NCBI RefSeq assembly: GCF_000214595.1 | Contig: NZ_AFIG01000003.1 | Span: 434,001-498,000 of the forward strand | Source of the DNA: Methylophaga thalassica MP | GTDB taxonomy: Bacteria; Pseudomonadota; Gammaproteobacteria; Nitrosococcales; Methylophagaceae | Length of the DNA: 64,000 nt | Direction of reading: 5' to 3' | Shown: positions 30,021 through 38,099 of the stretch, one piece after another | Position numbering within the stretch: the first letter of the stretch is position 1 | Layout: each line of letters opens with the position of its first letter | Made by a program: the position numbers and the translations under genes | The notes under the pieces: generated by a model | The model's input: only the letters and a program-made list of their open reading frames with translations | What the model was told of the DNA's origin: nothing | Databases searched by the model: none

Positions 30021-30734
30021 GTGAAAACATTCACCGCCCTACTCTGTTTATTTTTATTATCAACAGCCAATGCTTACACCCTATCTTATGGCCCAATACA
30101 GAAATGGGGAGACCCCACACTCGGAACTGGTGCAACGATCAGTTACAGCTTTATGATGGGTGGAGAACAATGCGATACATCTACTTGCTCTGCGTTAGAT
30201 AGCTTTATGCCATTGGGGTTTCAGCAAGAAATCAAAAAAGCATTTAATACCTGGAGCAGTGTCGCCAACCTCAATTTTATTGAAGTTGCAGACGATGGCG
30301 CTAACTTTAATACATTAACCACCTCAGGCGATATCCGCATCGGTGGTGAAACGATTGATGGCCCAAGTGGCGTATTAGCTCATGCTTTTTATCCCGATAC
30401 CCATTGGTATTTTTCTGCTGGAGGTGACCTGCATTTTGATACATCAGAAACATGGAGTATTGATAATCTGGTTGATGGCATCAGCATCTTCTGGGTAGCT
30501 TTACACGAAATTGGCCACTCCCTGGGCTTGGGTCATTCAAACGAATCTAACGCTATCATGGGGCCTTATTACAACCCTGTTCTGACAGGTCTTCAAGCTG
30601 ATGATATCGCTGGTATTCAATATCTCTATGGTGCCAATATTTCAGCCGTCCCAGTTCCGTCAGCATTCTGGTTATTAAGTTCAGCCTTGGTAGGCTTGTG
30701 TGGATTAAGAAGAAAAACATCTTCTAAAAATTAA
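30021..30734 (+). CDS. Secreted matrixin-like metalloprotease with PEP-CTERM signal
   Basis: A 237-residue exported zinc protease. A signal peptide (to about residue 19, STANA) is followed by a metzincin/matrixin domain with the zinc motif HEIGHSLGLGH (His162, Glu163, His166, His172). The C-terminal tail VPVPSAFWLLSSALVGLCGLRRK has the three parts of a PEP-CTERM sorting signal: a VPxP motif, one helix and a basic end. It should be handled by an exosortase, which is not in this window. I prefer the GTG at 30021, spaced correctly from AAGGA; the ATG at 30012 sits on top of that site. A terminator follows. Confidence 0.82.
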   Translation: MKTFTALLCLFLLSTANAYTLSYGPIQKWGDPTLGTGATISYSFMMGGEQCDTSTCSALDSFMPLGFQQEIKKAFNTWSSVANLNFIEVADDGANFNTLTTSGDIRIGGETIDGPSGVLAHAFYPDTHWYFSAGGDLHFDTSETWSIDNLVDGISIFWVALHEIGHSLGLGHSNESNAIMGPYYNPVLTGLQADDIAGIQYLYGANISAVPVPSAFWLLSSALVGLCGLRRKTSSKN

Positions 30735-30742
30735 TATGAATC

Positions 30743-30771
30743 AGCCTCTCACTCTATGTGGGTGAGAGGCT
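30743..30771 (+). terminator. Terminator after metalloprotease gene
   Basis: Perfect 10-bp stem AGCCTCTCAC (30743-30752) and GTGAGAGGCT (30762-30771), loop of nine. A weak T-rich stretch follows (ATCTTTATTT). It lies just past the protease stop and before the convergent GGDEF-EAL gene. Confidence 0.7.
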
Positions 30772-30813
30772 CAACATCTTTATTTGCCAATACCACAGTA
30801 TCTCGAACGGCCA

Positions 30814-33165
30814 TCAAGCTAAGCTCTGCTTTGAATTATTCAAGTATTTCTCAAACTCATCTGCTGGCATCGGTTTATTAAAATAAAATCCCTGAAGTTG
30901 CGGGCATTGATATTTTCTTAAAAACTCAAGTTGCTCAATGGTTTCAACGCCTTCTGCAATCACATTAAGCCCTAATCTATCAGCCATGTTAATGATCGCC
31001 TCCGTGATGGCACTATTGCTCTGATTTTCCGGCAGTCCATGGATAAATGATCGATCAATCTTGACGCTATCGACAGGGAAAATTTCTAAGCTACTGAATG
31101 ATGAATAGCCCACACCTAGATCATCAATAGCCAATCCGACTCCAAGCTCTTTCAAGGCCCTGAGAACTTTGTTAGCGTTAACCGCATCCTCGACCACGAC
31201 ACGCTCGGTAATTTCAACCACTAAATACTCTGCTGGCATCTGAGTTTCGGACAGTATCTTGAGAATATCATCCAAAAGTCTTTCGTCATTAAATTGTTTC
31301 GGCGATAAATTAACCGCAATGGGTAATAATCTATTGCCATTTTTTAGCCATTGCATATTTTGACGACAAGCCGTTTCTATAACCCATTTACCGATGGGAA
31401 TAATCAACCCGGTATCTTCTGCAATACTGATAAAGTCAACGGGTTCAACCAAGCCTAAATTAGGATGATGCCAGCGGATAAGTGCCTCCATACCTATAAT
31501 TTCAACGCTTTGTGAATCCAGCTTGGCCTGGTAAAACATCTCGAACTCATGGTTATGTAGGGCGTTCTTTAAGTCGGCTTCCAATGCTCTGCGCTCAAAA
31601 GATTGTTTGTGAAGCTCTGCTGAATAACGCTGAATTCCATTTTTACCTGACTCTTTTGCAGCATACATAGCGGCATCCGCATGTTTAGTCAGCTCATCTT
31701 CATTATCACCATGCTCCGGATAACAGCTGATACCAATACTTGCGGTAATGTGAATGACTTGGTCTTTGAGCATAAATGGGGCAGCAATAGCATTCAGAAT
31801 TCGGCCAGCAACCACATCTACATGTTTATGTTCTTCCTCACCAGATACTTCGGGTAGTAGAACAATAAATTCATCACCACCAATACGACTGGCTACGTCA
31901 CTGTCACGAATACTCAAGTTTAATCTTTCAGCCACTTGTCTGAGTAATTCATCGCCAGCATCATGACCCAAATTATCATTCACCGCCTTGAAGCCATCTA
32001 AATCCATGAATAACAGCGAGAACTGACGATCATAGCGCTTAGCTTCATTAATCTGATGTTGTACCATTTTGCAGAACATCGCACGATTGGGAAGTTGAGT
32101 AAGCTCGTCATGCAAAGCCATAAACTCAATCTGGCGCGTGCGTTCGTCCAGCGCCTCTTCCATAGCTTTAAAAGCACGTTTAATGGCGATGCTAAACAAT
32201 ATGATAGTGAGCAAAATAATAAGCAGTGCCCCGACGACATTGATCCACAGCTCGTTTATGGCACTTTTATAAAGGCGAGTGATGTTCTCAACCGACACTA
32301 ATACACCGGATATCTGCCCAGTAATATCTTCAAACGGGCTTACACCGATACCATATTTCTCCTCTTTATCATTAATGAAATTATTTGCTGTAGAGATAAA
32401 TCCAGCATCTAGGTCGACTTTAGGCAAAAGAGTCTCCATCAGCGATGAATCGGTTGAATAAATCAGCTGGTAATGACTAAACGCCTGACCTTGGATATCA
32501 GCCTCACTGAAAGTAATAAAGTCATCCACTAATAAAATGGCAAGATCATTACCCGTGGCCTCTTTTAATTCGTGAAAGATATGGTCGATTTCTTCGGCTA
32601 ACTCAATATAACCTATGAATTCCTGTGACTCTCCTAGATAAACCGGCTGAACACAACGGAGAGAATAAAAATTCATGCCCATTTCAATGCCACAGGCAAG
32701 TTTCTGTGTTCTGGCAGATTTAAGATAGGTAGTGCGAGATAAACGGTCACCAAACTGGTCGGGCTTGTGAGCTCTCAAAATAACATCGCCATTGGGACCG
32801 ATAAAATAGGCGTGGGTGATTTTTGTTTGATTTTTTAAGCGCTCAAAATCATCTTCAAATTCAGTATAGATCGCATCGCGCTGCCCTGATTGCATTTTTT
32901 CGAGCAATGTTTGATTACCGGAAAGTGCAGTAATTGCTCTGGCCAGACCTACCGCATCTGCTTCAAGAAATTGCCTAAACAGTTTAACTGTCGTTTCGTG
33001 CGTATCGGATACTTCAGTATTGACGTGTTCTATATGGTGTTTAAAAAAAATCAGACTGCTAGCAATACCAACAGAGATCATCAGAGTAAACAAAAATAAT
33101 TCCAAACGTGTTCTTGTGGTTAATGCTTTGACCCGTCTGCTTAATTTAAATGGCCTTACAAACAT
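30814..33165 (-). CDS. Membrane GGDEF-EAL c-di-GMP enzyme
   Basis: A 783-residue protein with two membrane helices (about 24-44 and 305-330) around a periplasmic sensor of about 260 residues that looks like a double-Cache/CHASE4-type domain. The cytoplasmic part has a GGDEF domain with an intact GGDEF motif (429-433) and an EAL domain beginning EALIRW (Glu560). Both active sites look complete, so it may make and break c-di-GMP, or one domain may regulate the other. The PilZ protein at 37.5 kb is a possible reader of the signal, though not linked in an operon. Confidence 0.92.
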   Translation of the reverse strand: MFVRPFKLSRRVKALTTRTRLELFLFTLMISVGIASSLIFFKHHIEHVNTEVSDTHETTVKLFRQFLEADAVGLARAITALSGNQTLLEKMQSGQRDAIYTEFEDDFERLKNQTKITHAYFIGPNGDVILRAHKPDQFGDRLSRTTYLKSARTQKLACGIEMGMNFYSLRCVQPVYLGESQEFIGYIELAEEIDHIFHELKEATGNDLAILLVDDFITFSEADIQGQAFSHYQLIYSTDSSLMETLLPKVDLDAGFISTANNFINDKEEKYGIGVSPFEDITGQISGVLVSVENITRLYKSAINELWINVVGALLIILLTIILFSIAIKRAFKAMEEALDERTRQIEFMALHDELTQLPNRAMFCKMVQHQINEAKRYDRQFSLLFMDLDGFKAVNDNLGHDAGDELLRQVAERLNLSIRDSDVASRIGGDEFIVLLPEVSGEEEHKHVDVVAGRILNAIAAPFMLKDQVIHITASIGISCYPEHGDNEDELTKHADAAMYAAKESGKNGIQRYSAELHKQSFERRALEADLKNALHNHEFEMFYQAKLDSQSVEIIGMEALIRWHHPNLGLVEPVDFISIAEDTGLIIPIGKWVIETACRQNMQWLKNGNRLLPIAVNLSPKQFNDERLLDDILKILSETQMPAEYLVVEITERVVVEDAVNANKVLRALKELGVGLAIDDLGVGYSSFSSLEIFPVDSVKIDRSFIHGLPENQSNSAITEAIINMADRLGLNVIAEGVETIEQLEFLRKYQCPQLQGFYFNKPMPADEFEKYLNNSKQSLA

Positions 33166-33359
33166 CGTTGTTTACTCCATCAACAAACAAATTAGTGTCC
33201 TTGAACTGATTTGTATAATCACATGTTTATATTAGCGCTTTGCTTCATTTGAGTAGTAAATTAATTGTGCAGTGATATGAGTGTGAAAATAGTACTGTCG
33301 TTATAAAAAGCTTTGTCATTATTCGCTTGGAATCGACTATCAGGAGCAAATTAGACATA

Positions 33360-33388
33360 AAAAAAGGGGCGAATCCTCGCCCCTTTTT
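33360..33388 (-). terminator. Terminator of lipoprotein operon
   Basis: Stem GGGGCGA (33366-33372) and TCGCCCC (33377-33383), loop ATCC, with A-run before and T-run after, so it can work on both strands. It follows the stop of the minus-strand lipoprotein gene at 33416. Confidence 0.88.
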
Positions 33389-33415
33389 GCTGATTGAAAA
33401 TGACGACCACAATGT

Positions 33416-33922
33416 CTAGTTCAATTTCTTCATCTCACTACGCATTGAGTCAGGCACATCTTCCAACAAAACAATAGATATACCGTCAGCTGAGCTATTG
33501 TTATGCGTCATTTTTTCACCAGATGCTTGTTTAACCTGTTCAGGCGACAAGGTATACATAGCCCCCGTCATTGGGTCGACAATAAACCAGCCAATTAAAC
33601 CACCAAATAGGATATTACCGCCGATATACCAACCATTTGCATTAGCTTTAACAGGGATAGTTTGCGTTGCAAACCCAGGCTTGCTGATTTCAACTGTAAA
33701 ACTTTTTTTACCCCAGTAACTACCATCACTTTTCTGTAAAGTGACATTGGTCGGTGTAGTTCCTTTAAAGACTTCAATACCTCTTTCATCAGTAATCTTG
33801 ATAGTGGCGTCTGATGGTGAACTGCTAACAGGCATCACCTGAGTCTTATCACCCATAATCGTGGCACAGCCACCCAGTAACATGACCGATGATAATAAAA
33901 CCGCACTCAATATTTTTTTCAT
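33416..33922 (-). CDS. Lipoprotein with PEGA-like domain
   Basis: A 168-residue lipoprotein. The signal peptide ends in LGGC (Cys19). A beta-rich segment follows (PSDATIKITDERGIEVFKG, then PTNVTLQKSDG and FTVEISKPGF), the pattern of PEGA-type surface domains. A Gly-rich hydrophobic segment comes next (GWYIGGNILFGGLIGWFIVDP), and this ending is familiar from a group of uncharacterised outer-membrane lipoproteins. The ATG at 33922 has a good GGAG site; a longer frame upstream lacks one. It is probably co-transcribed with the next lipoprotein gene upstream. Confidence 0.8.
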   Translation of the reverse strand: MKKILSAVLLSSVMLLGGCATIMGDKTQVMPVSSSPSDATIKITDERGIEVFKGTTPTNVTLQKSDGSYWGKKSFTVEISKPGFATQTIPVKANANGWYIGGNILFGGLIGWFIVDPMTGAMYTLSPEQVKQASGEKMTHNNSSADGISIVLLEDVPDSMRSEMKKLN

Positions 33923-34023
33923 TATTACTCCATAAATTCCATTCTTAAAGATGCTGAGAAATGAGCCGAACGGAAAACTCACAACTTAAAATAAACAATC
34001 GCTAGGTATCACTTATCAATGAT

Positions 34024-34575
34024 TTATTCAGCGAGAGAAATCGCCTGTGTATCAATATTTAGTGTGTTTAACTTTTCTAATAAGATTTCAATGTTATGTT
34101 TAGCAGAACCTTCATTAGCTAAACGCAAACGCTCGACGCCCACAAACGCATCACCCACGCCAGCCGTGAATGGGGCACTAATTTTTTCGTCCATTACGAT
34201 GGATTGATCTTGTTTGTTTCTGAGGATATAGCGAATTTCTGTGGTGACAGTAAAGTTCATACCAAAGATAGGTTGATCTACATTGACTAACTGAACTTCC
34301 ATTTCATATTGAGCGTCTTCAGCTAACAATCCCTGAGCATTAAGACTTTGTTTCAACGCCTCTTTAAAATCATCATTGCTGATTTCAGATGACCATAGTG
34401 GGTTCGTCTCCTGTCCACCGATAACATTCTCAACACCAATATTTTGTTGAATCTGCTCTGGATAAGACGTTGATGCTTTTTTCATAACAGCCATATTTTC
34501 AACTTTGGCGCCTGAGGCACAACCAAATAAACCTGAAAAAATCGCCGCAATAACCGCGAGTTTTATAATCCTCAT
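34024..34575 (-). CDS. Lipoprotein of unknown function
   Basis: A 183-residue lipoprotein with signal peptide and lipobox FGC (Cys19). The mature protein has an alternating alpha/beta pattern. The segment YEMEVQLVNVDQPIFGMNFTV followed by a strand pair (RYILRNKQDQSIVMDEKI) is reminiscent of envelope proteins that assemble in the periplasm, but I recognise no named family. It lies about 100 bases upstream of the other lipoprotein on the same strand. A consensus CRP-type palindrome lies 173 bases before its start. Confidence 0.7.
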   Translation of the reverse strand: MRIIKLAVIAAIFSGLFGCASGAKVENMAVMKKASTSYPEQIQQNIGVENVIGGQETNPLWSSEISNDDFKEALKQSLNAQGLLAEDAQYEMEVQLVNVDQPIFGMNFTVTTEIRYILRNKQDQSIVMDEKISAPFTAGVGDAFVGVERLRLANEGSAKHNIEILLEKLNTLNIDTQAISLAE

Positions 34576-34932
34576 TTATCACTCCTAATCAAATAATTTA
34601 GATATTCAGGCAGCACAAAACATCAGCGAAGGAAACGCCGACGATGAATCATTGAAATAAGGAGACAAACAGGGAATTAATGCAGAGTATTTACTCGCTA
34701 TCCATAGCTAAAATCTATTTCTATTCTATATGACACTGCTTCTGAAGTGTGAAATATTTCACATTTTTTCAGAGTGCGCAATCAAATTTTGCTTTTTTTC
34801 GATTACTGTTTTCAATTAGTCAAAGATAAAAAATGGCATACAGATAAGGTCTAAACGCAAAAAATAAACCTAGAGCAATATTATAGTGCTGAGTAAATAT
34901 AGAATTAGGTGGTCAGAGACGTTTGGCTGCTT
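34576..34932. other. AT-rich intergenic region with a CRP-type palindrome
   Basis: About 360 bases without a supportable gene. It is AT-rich and should contain the promoter of the minus-strand lipoprotein gene at 34575. The only strong element is the 16-bp palindrome at 34748-34763, listed separately. Confidence 0.6.
34748..34763. promoter_or_regulatory. CRP-type palindrome TGTGAAATATTTCACA
   Basis: A perfect 16-base palindrome that fits the CRP consensus TGTGA-N6-TCACA. It lies 173 bases upstream of the minus-strand lipoprotein gene. Its half-sites are identical to those of the box at 29960-29975, suggesting the same regulator. Confidence 0.55.
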
Positions 34933-34965
34933 AAAAAAAAGGCCAGCCTTAATCAGGCTGACCTT
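34933..34965 (-). terminator. Terminator of 143-residue exported-protein gene
   Basis: An 11-bp stem AAGGCCAGCCT/AGGCTGACCTT (34939-34949 with 34955-34965, one mismatch) with eight T on the minus strand (34933-34940), seven bases past the stop codon. Confidence 0.9.
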
Positions 34966-34971
34966 CCTCGA

Positions 34972-35403
34972 TTATTGACAACTGACTTGATAGCCATCTT
35001 TGACTCGCTTAAAGCTGTAAGTGTTGTCATTACCTTTCTGTTCATAGTTCAACTCGTCATTAACTAATTCCAGATTCTCATAATGAATTTGCTTACCAAT
35101 CTGATCAGAAGAATTTCCATTCATATCCTGAAAAGCCGCAATGACCGTATGTAACTCTTTGCCCTCCATCTTCCACTGACCTCGCTCTTTTTGCACCCAG
35201 GAAAGATTTTCACCGTCACAGACCAGAAACAATGCGGCGTAACTCTGATCCGCTTCACGTTTGACCAACCATTTCATAGTTTCACCGTCATGATCGGTTT
35301 CGGCATACCAGGTGCCAATTAAATCATCGAATGCTACTTCCGCAAGAGCCATGCTTGATATAGATAGACCAGCCAGTACAGCCAACATTGTTTTTAATTT
35401 CAT
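34972..35403 (-). CDS. Exported lipocalin-like protein of unknown function
   Basis: A 143-residue protein with a cleavable signal peptide (SSMALA, cleavage after about residue 21). The mature part begins with DDLIGTWYAE, similar to the G-x-W motif at the start of lipocalin-like barrels, and continues as alternating beta strands. Two cysteines (in VCDG and the last residues SCQ) could form a disulfide. A good ribosome site and terminator mark it as a single gene. I do not recognise a specific family. Confidence 0.7.
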   Translation of the reverse strand: MKLKTMLAVLAGLSISSMALAEVAFDDLIGTWYAETDHDGETMKWLVKREADQSYAALFLVCDGENLSWVQKERGQWKMEGKELHTVIAAFQDMNGNSSDQIGKQIHYENLELVNDELNYEQKGNDNTYSFKRVKDGYQVSCQ

Positions 35404-35983
35404 GGGGAATCACCCTCCTTAGATGTCTGCATTGATATAGGAGGATTCATTACTTCATCGATATTCATAACACCCACCTAACTCGTCCGACAACACTAAT
35501 CTTGCTGGTAAGACAGAACAAGATGTCCTAGTGATAATTGTGACTGACTCCTAATGCGGTGATGTAGTGATATCGCAAAAGCCTCCGTTTTTGATATCAG
35601 CTTGCTGGGAAAACAGAAAAATTTTGCCGTTATTTCGGGAGGAGAAAACCGTCTTTAAGTCAGAGAAAAGCGGTCAATCATTATGGGCTCAGCAATTCAG
35701 TCATATCGGATAAAAACAATATCGATTGCTTATTAATCAACGAGATAATGGGATCAAGCCAAAAGGAATACCGACCTAGAAAAGCAGAATAATGGCGAAA
35801 CGTTCGAAGATAAATCATTCGGGGAAGGCTTTTCATATTAACACTAATTAAGCAGTTGTGGAGTGGCTTGCGGTTGATATGAATAGCATTGGGAAAATAA
35901 TCGTTGCTCACTCTTTGCAGTAATGATTTCTTGCACCATAATCAACCTCAGGTCTCCAACTAACCAAAGAGGATCTCGAACCA
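35404..35983. other. 580-base intergenic region upstream of phoH
   Basis: No convincing gene. A 76-codon minus-strand frame (35681-35911) lacks a ribosome site and has unusual composition, so I leave it out. The region holds a spaced direct repeat (see next entry), and the phoH ribosome site AGAGGA at about 35968. Confidence 0.5.
35501..35620 (+). repeat. 20-base direct repeat spaced exactly 100 bases
   Basis: CTTGCTGGTAAGACAGAACA at 35501-35520 and CTTGCTGGGAAAACAGAAAA at 35601-35620 agree at 16 of 20 positions. The copies start exactly 100 bases apart in non-coding DNA between two divergent genes. It could be a pair of protein-binding sites or a remnant of a duplication. Confidence 0.5.
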
Positions 35984-37393
35984 ATGATCAAACGTCCCGC
36001 CGAAGGTAAACGTCTGTTTATTCTGGACACCAACGTGTTAATGCATGACCCAACGGCTTTATTCCGTTTTGATGAGCATGATATCTATTTACCGATGGTG
36101 GTATTAGAAGAACTTGACCGCGGTAAAAAAGGCTTATCTGAAGTGTCCCGCAATGTCCGTCAAGTTAGCCGGTTCCTCGATGATTTATTGTTACAGGCTG
36201 AAGATAATGAAGCCATTAGCAAAGGCATACCTCTGCCCAGCGTGAATAGCGGCGATATGCCTAATGCCAGTGGTCGCCTGTTTTTCCAGACCACACAAAT
36301 GGAGCAGGAGTTACCCAAAGAGCTGCCGAGTCATCAAGGTGACAACGCCATTTTAAGTGTGGCAATTGCATTACAGGCAGCGATTAAAGATCACACGATT
36401 ATTCTCGTTTCAAAAGACATTAACTTACGCATCAAAGCCACCGTTTTAGGTATCTGTGCCGAAGACTACTACAACGATAAAGTCCTGGATGATGTGGATC
36501 TGCTCTATCGCGGTGCAAGCGAACTGAATGCGGACTTTTGGGATGACTTAAATCGTCTGGAATCGTGGACGGCTGATGGTCAGACCTTTTATGAAGTTGA
36601 AGGCGATGTGGTTAAAGACTGGTATCCCAATCAGCTCATTTACTCGCCCGGTGAAGATCACAATATTGAAGCGGTAGTGCGCTCGGTCACTGAAACCAGT
36701 GCTGATATTCAGCTTATCAACGATTACCGTAAAGATAATCATGCCATCTGGGGAATTACAGCACGCAATCGCGAACAAAATTTCGCACTGAATTTATTAA
36801 TGGATCCTGACGTTGATTTCGTCAGCTTACTGGGTCAGGCTGGTACCGGTAAAACATTACTGACATTGGCAGCAGCATTAACACAAACTGTCGAACACAA
36901 ACGTTACAGTGAAATCATCATGACACGAGTTACCGTGCCTGTCGGTGAAGACATTGGTTTCTTACCGGGTACCGAAGAAGAGAAAATGACGCCTTGGATG
37001 GGCGCATTAATGGATAACCTTGAGGTATTAAATAAAACAGAAGGGGGTGAATGGGGTCGTCAGGCTACCAACGATCTATTACAGCGCTGGATCAAAATCC
37101 GTTCATTAAACTTTATGCGCGGCCGCACATTCCTGAACCGCTTTTTAATTATTGATGAAGCGCAAAACTTAACCTCAAAACAGATGAAGACCTTAATTAC
37201 CCGTGCAGGCCCAGGCACTAAAATTGTCTGCCTAGGTAACATCGCTCAAATTGACACGCCGTACTTGAGTGAGACGACTTCAGGTCTGACTTATGTGGTT
37301 GATCACTTTAAATATTGGCAGCACAGTGGTCACATTACGTTACTCAGAGGTGAACGTTCAAGACTGGCTGATTATGCCTCCGAAAACCTTTAA
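35984..37393 (+). CDS. PIN-PhoH fusion ATPase
   Basis: A 469-residue protein with an N-terminal PIN ribonuclease domain (about 10-150; FILDTNVLMHD and VVLEELDRGKKG provide its acidic residues) fused to a C-terminal PhoH ATPase. Walker A GQAGTGKT is at 284-291 and FLIIDEAQNL is Walker B. This PhoH2 layout occurs in many bacteria and combines RNA-helicase-like and RNase activities in the characterised mycobacterial example. The E. coli PhoH lacks the PIN domain. It is a probable RNA-processing or stress enzyme, and no toxin-antitoxin partner is visible upstream. Confidence 0.9.
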   Translation: MIKRPAEGKRLFILDTNVLMHDPTALFRFDEHDIYLPMVVLEELDRGKKGLSEVSRNVRQVSRFLDDLLLQAEDNEAISKGIPLPSVNSGDMPNASGRLFFQTTQMEQELPKELPSHQGDNAILSVAIALQAAIKDHTIILVSKDINLRIKATVLGICAEDYYNDKVLDDVDLLYRGASELNADFWDDLNRLESWTADGQTFYEVEGDVVKDWYPNQLIYSPGEDHNIEAVVRSVTETSADIQLINDYRKDNHAIWGITARNREQNFALNLLMDPDVDFVSLLGQAGTGKTLLTLAAALTQTVEHKRYSEIIMTRVTVPVGEDIGFLPGTEEEKMTPWMGALMDNLEVLNKTEGGEWGRQATNDLLQRWIKIRSLNFMRGRTFLNRFLIIDEAQNLTSKQMKTLITRAGPGTKIVCLGNIAQIDTPYLSETTSGLTYVVDHFKYWQHSGHITLLRGERSRLADYASENL

Positions 37394-37456
37394 TGCTGGC
37401 AACTTAATCGGAACATGATATAAAGAATCCTATATTCAAGCCGATTAAGTGGCATT
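37392..37456 (+). other. Long interrupted inverted repeat after phoH
   Basis: The 65-base interval begins at the phoH stop and can fold into one long interrupted stem: AATGC (37392-37396) with GCATT (37452-37456), ACTTAATCGG (37402-37411) with CCGATTAAGT (37441-37450), and GATATA near TATATTC inside. It has no T-run, and lies between phoH and the PilZ gene. It may be a terminator, an attenuator or an RNA-processing site. Confidence 0.45.
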
Positions 37457-37484
37457 AGGTTTTCAAGGATAACGGTAGAGAGTG

Positions 37485-38099
37485 ATGCAACATTCAGGTT
37501 CAGACAGACGTGAATTTTTTCGAATCAATGACTCGGTGGTGATTGAGTTCAAACCAGTAGAAAAAACACACGTTGGTGAAGTCGCAAAACGTATTTCACA
37601 ATCATCAGATAATGATGGTGATTCTGAACGGGCACAATTACGCACAATGCAAAACGTGTTTTCACATTTACTGGACCAAATCAGCCAGCATGATCGTGAA
37701 ATGGCACGTGCCCTACGATTATTGGATGACAAAGTAAATCTGATAGCGCAGCGAATCGAGCGTCATAACAATCCGATCAATCCTGACAAACTGACAGACG
37801 TTAACTTAAGTGGGGGTGGCGTCGCCTTATTAGTGGCCACCCCTATTCCACCAAGAGATTATGTTGAACTGTTTATGCAGTTAGTGCCATCAGCCAGCAC
37901 CATTCATACTCTGGCGACGGTGATTGGCTGTGACAAAATCGAACAAGCACCGGCTGAAACACCTTATTTATTACGTATGGCCTTCACTCATATGGATGAA
38001 ATGGATCGCAATGTCCTTATTCGCCACACCTTAAAACGCCAGGCCGAACGTTTACGCGAAGGTGAGCTCACAGGCGCTATGACCCTTATCGAGTCTTGA
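37485..38099 (+). CDS. PilZ-domain protein
   Basis: A 204-residue cytoplasmic protein. The N-terminus SDRREFFRI and the later NLSGGGVALLV match the two c-di-GMP contact motifs of PilZ domains (R-x3-R and [D/N]-x-S-x2-G), though the gap between them is unusually long. Between them lies a helical, coiled-coil-like insert (residues about 40-90). It probably senses c-di-GMP. A GTG three bases upstream (37482) is also possible. The 3' end overlaps the convergent RND gene by 14 bases. Confidence 0.78.
   Translation: MQHSGSDRREFFRINDSVVIEFKPVEKTHVGEVAKRISQSSDNDGDSERAQLRTMQNVFSHLLDQISQHDREMARALRLLDDKVNLIAQRIERHNNPINPDKLTDVNLSGGGVALLVATPIPPRDYVELFMQLVPSASTIHTLATVIGCDKIEQAPAETPYLLRMAFTHMDEMDRNVLIRHTLKRQAERLREGELTGAMTLIES

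Noticed and set aside
35681-35911. A 76-codon minus-strand frame in the phoH upstream gap.
   Set aside because: No ribosome site, odd composition and no neighbours; treated as non-coding.
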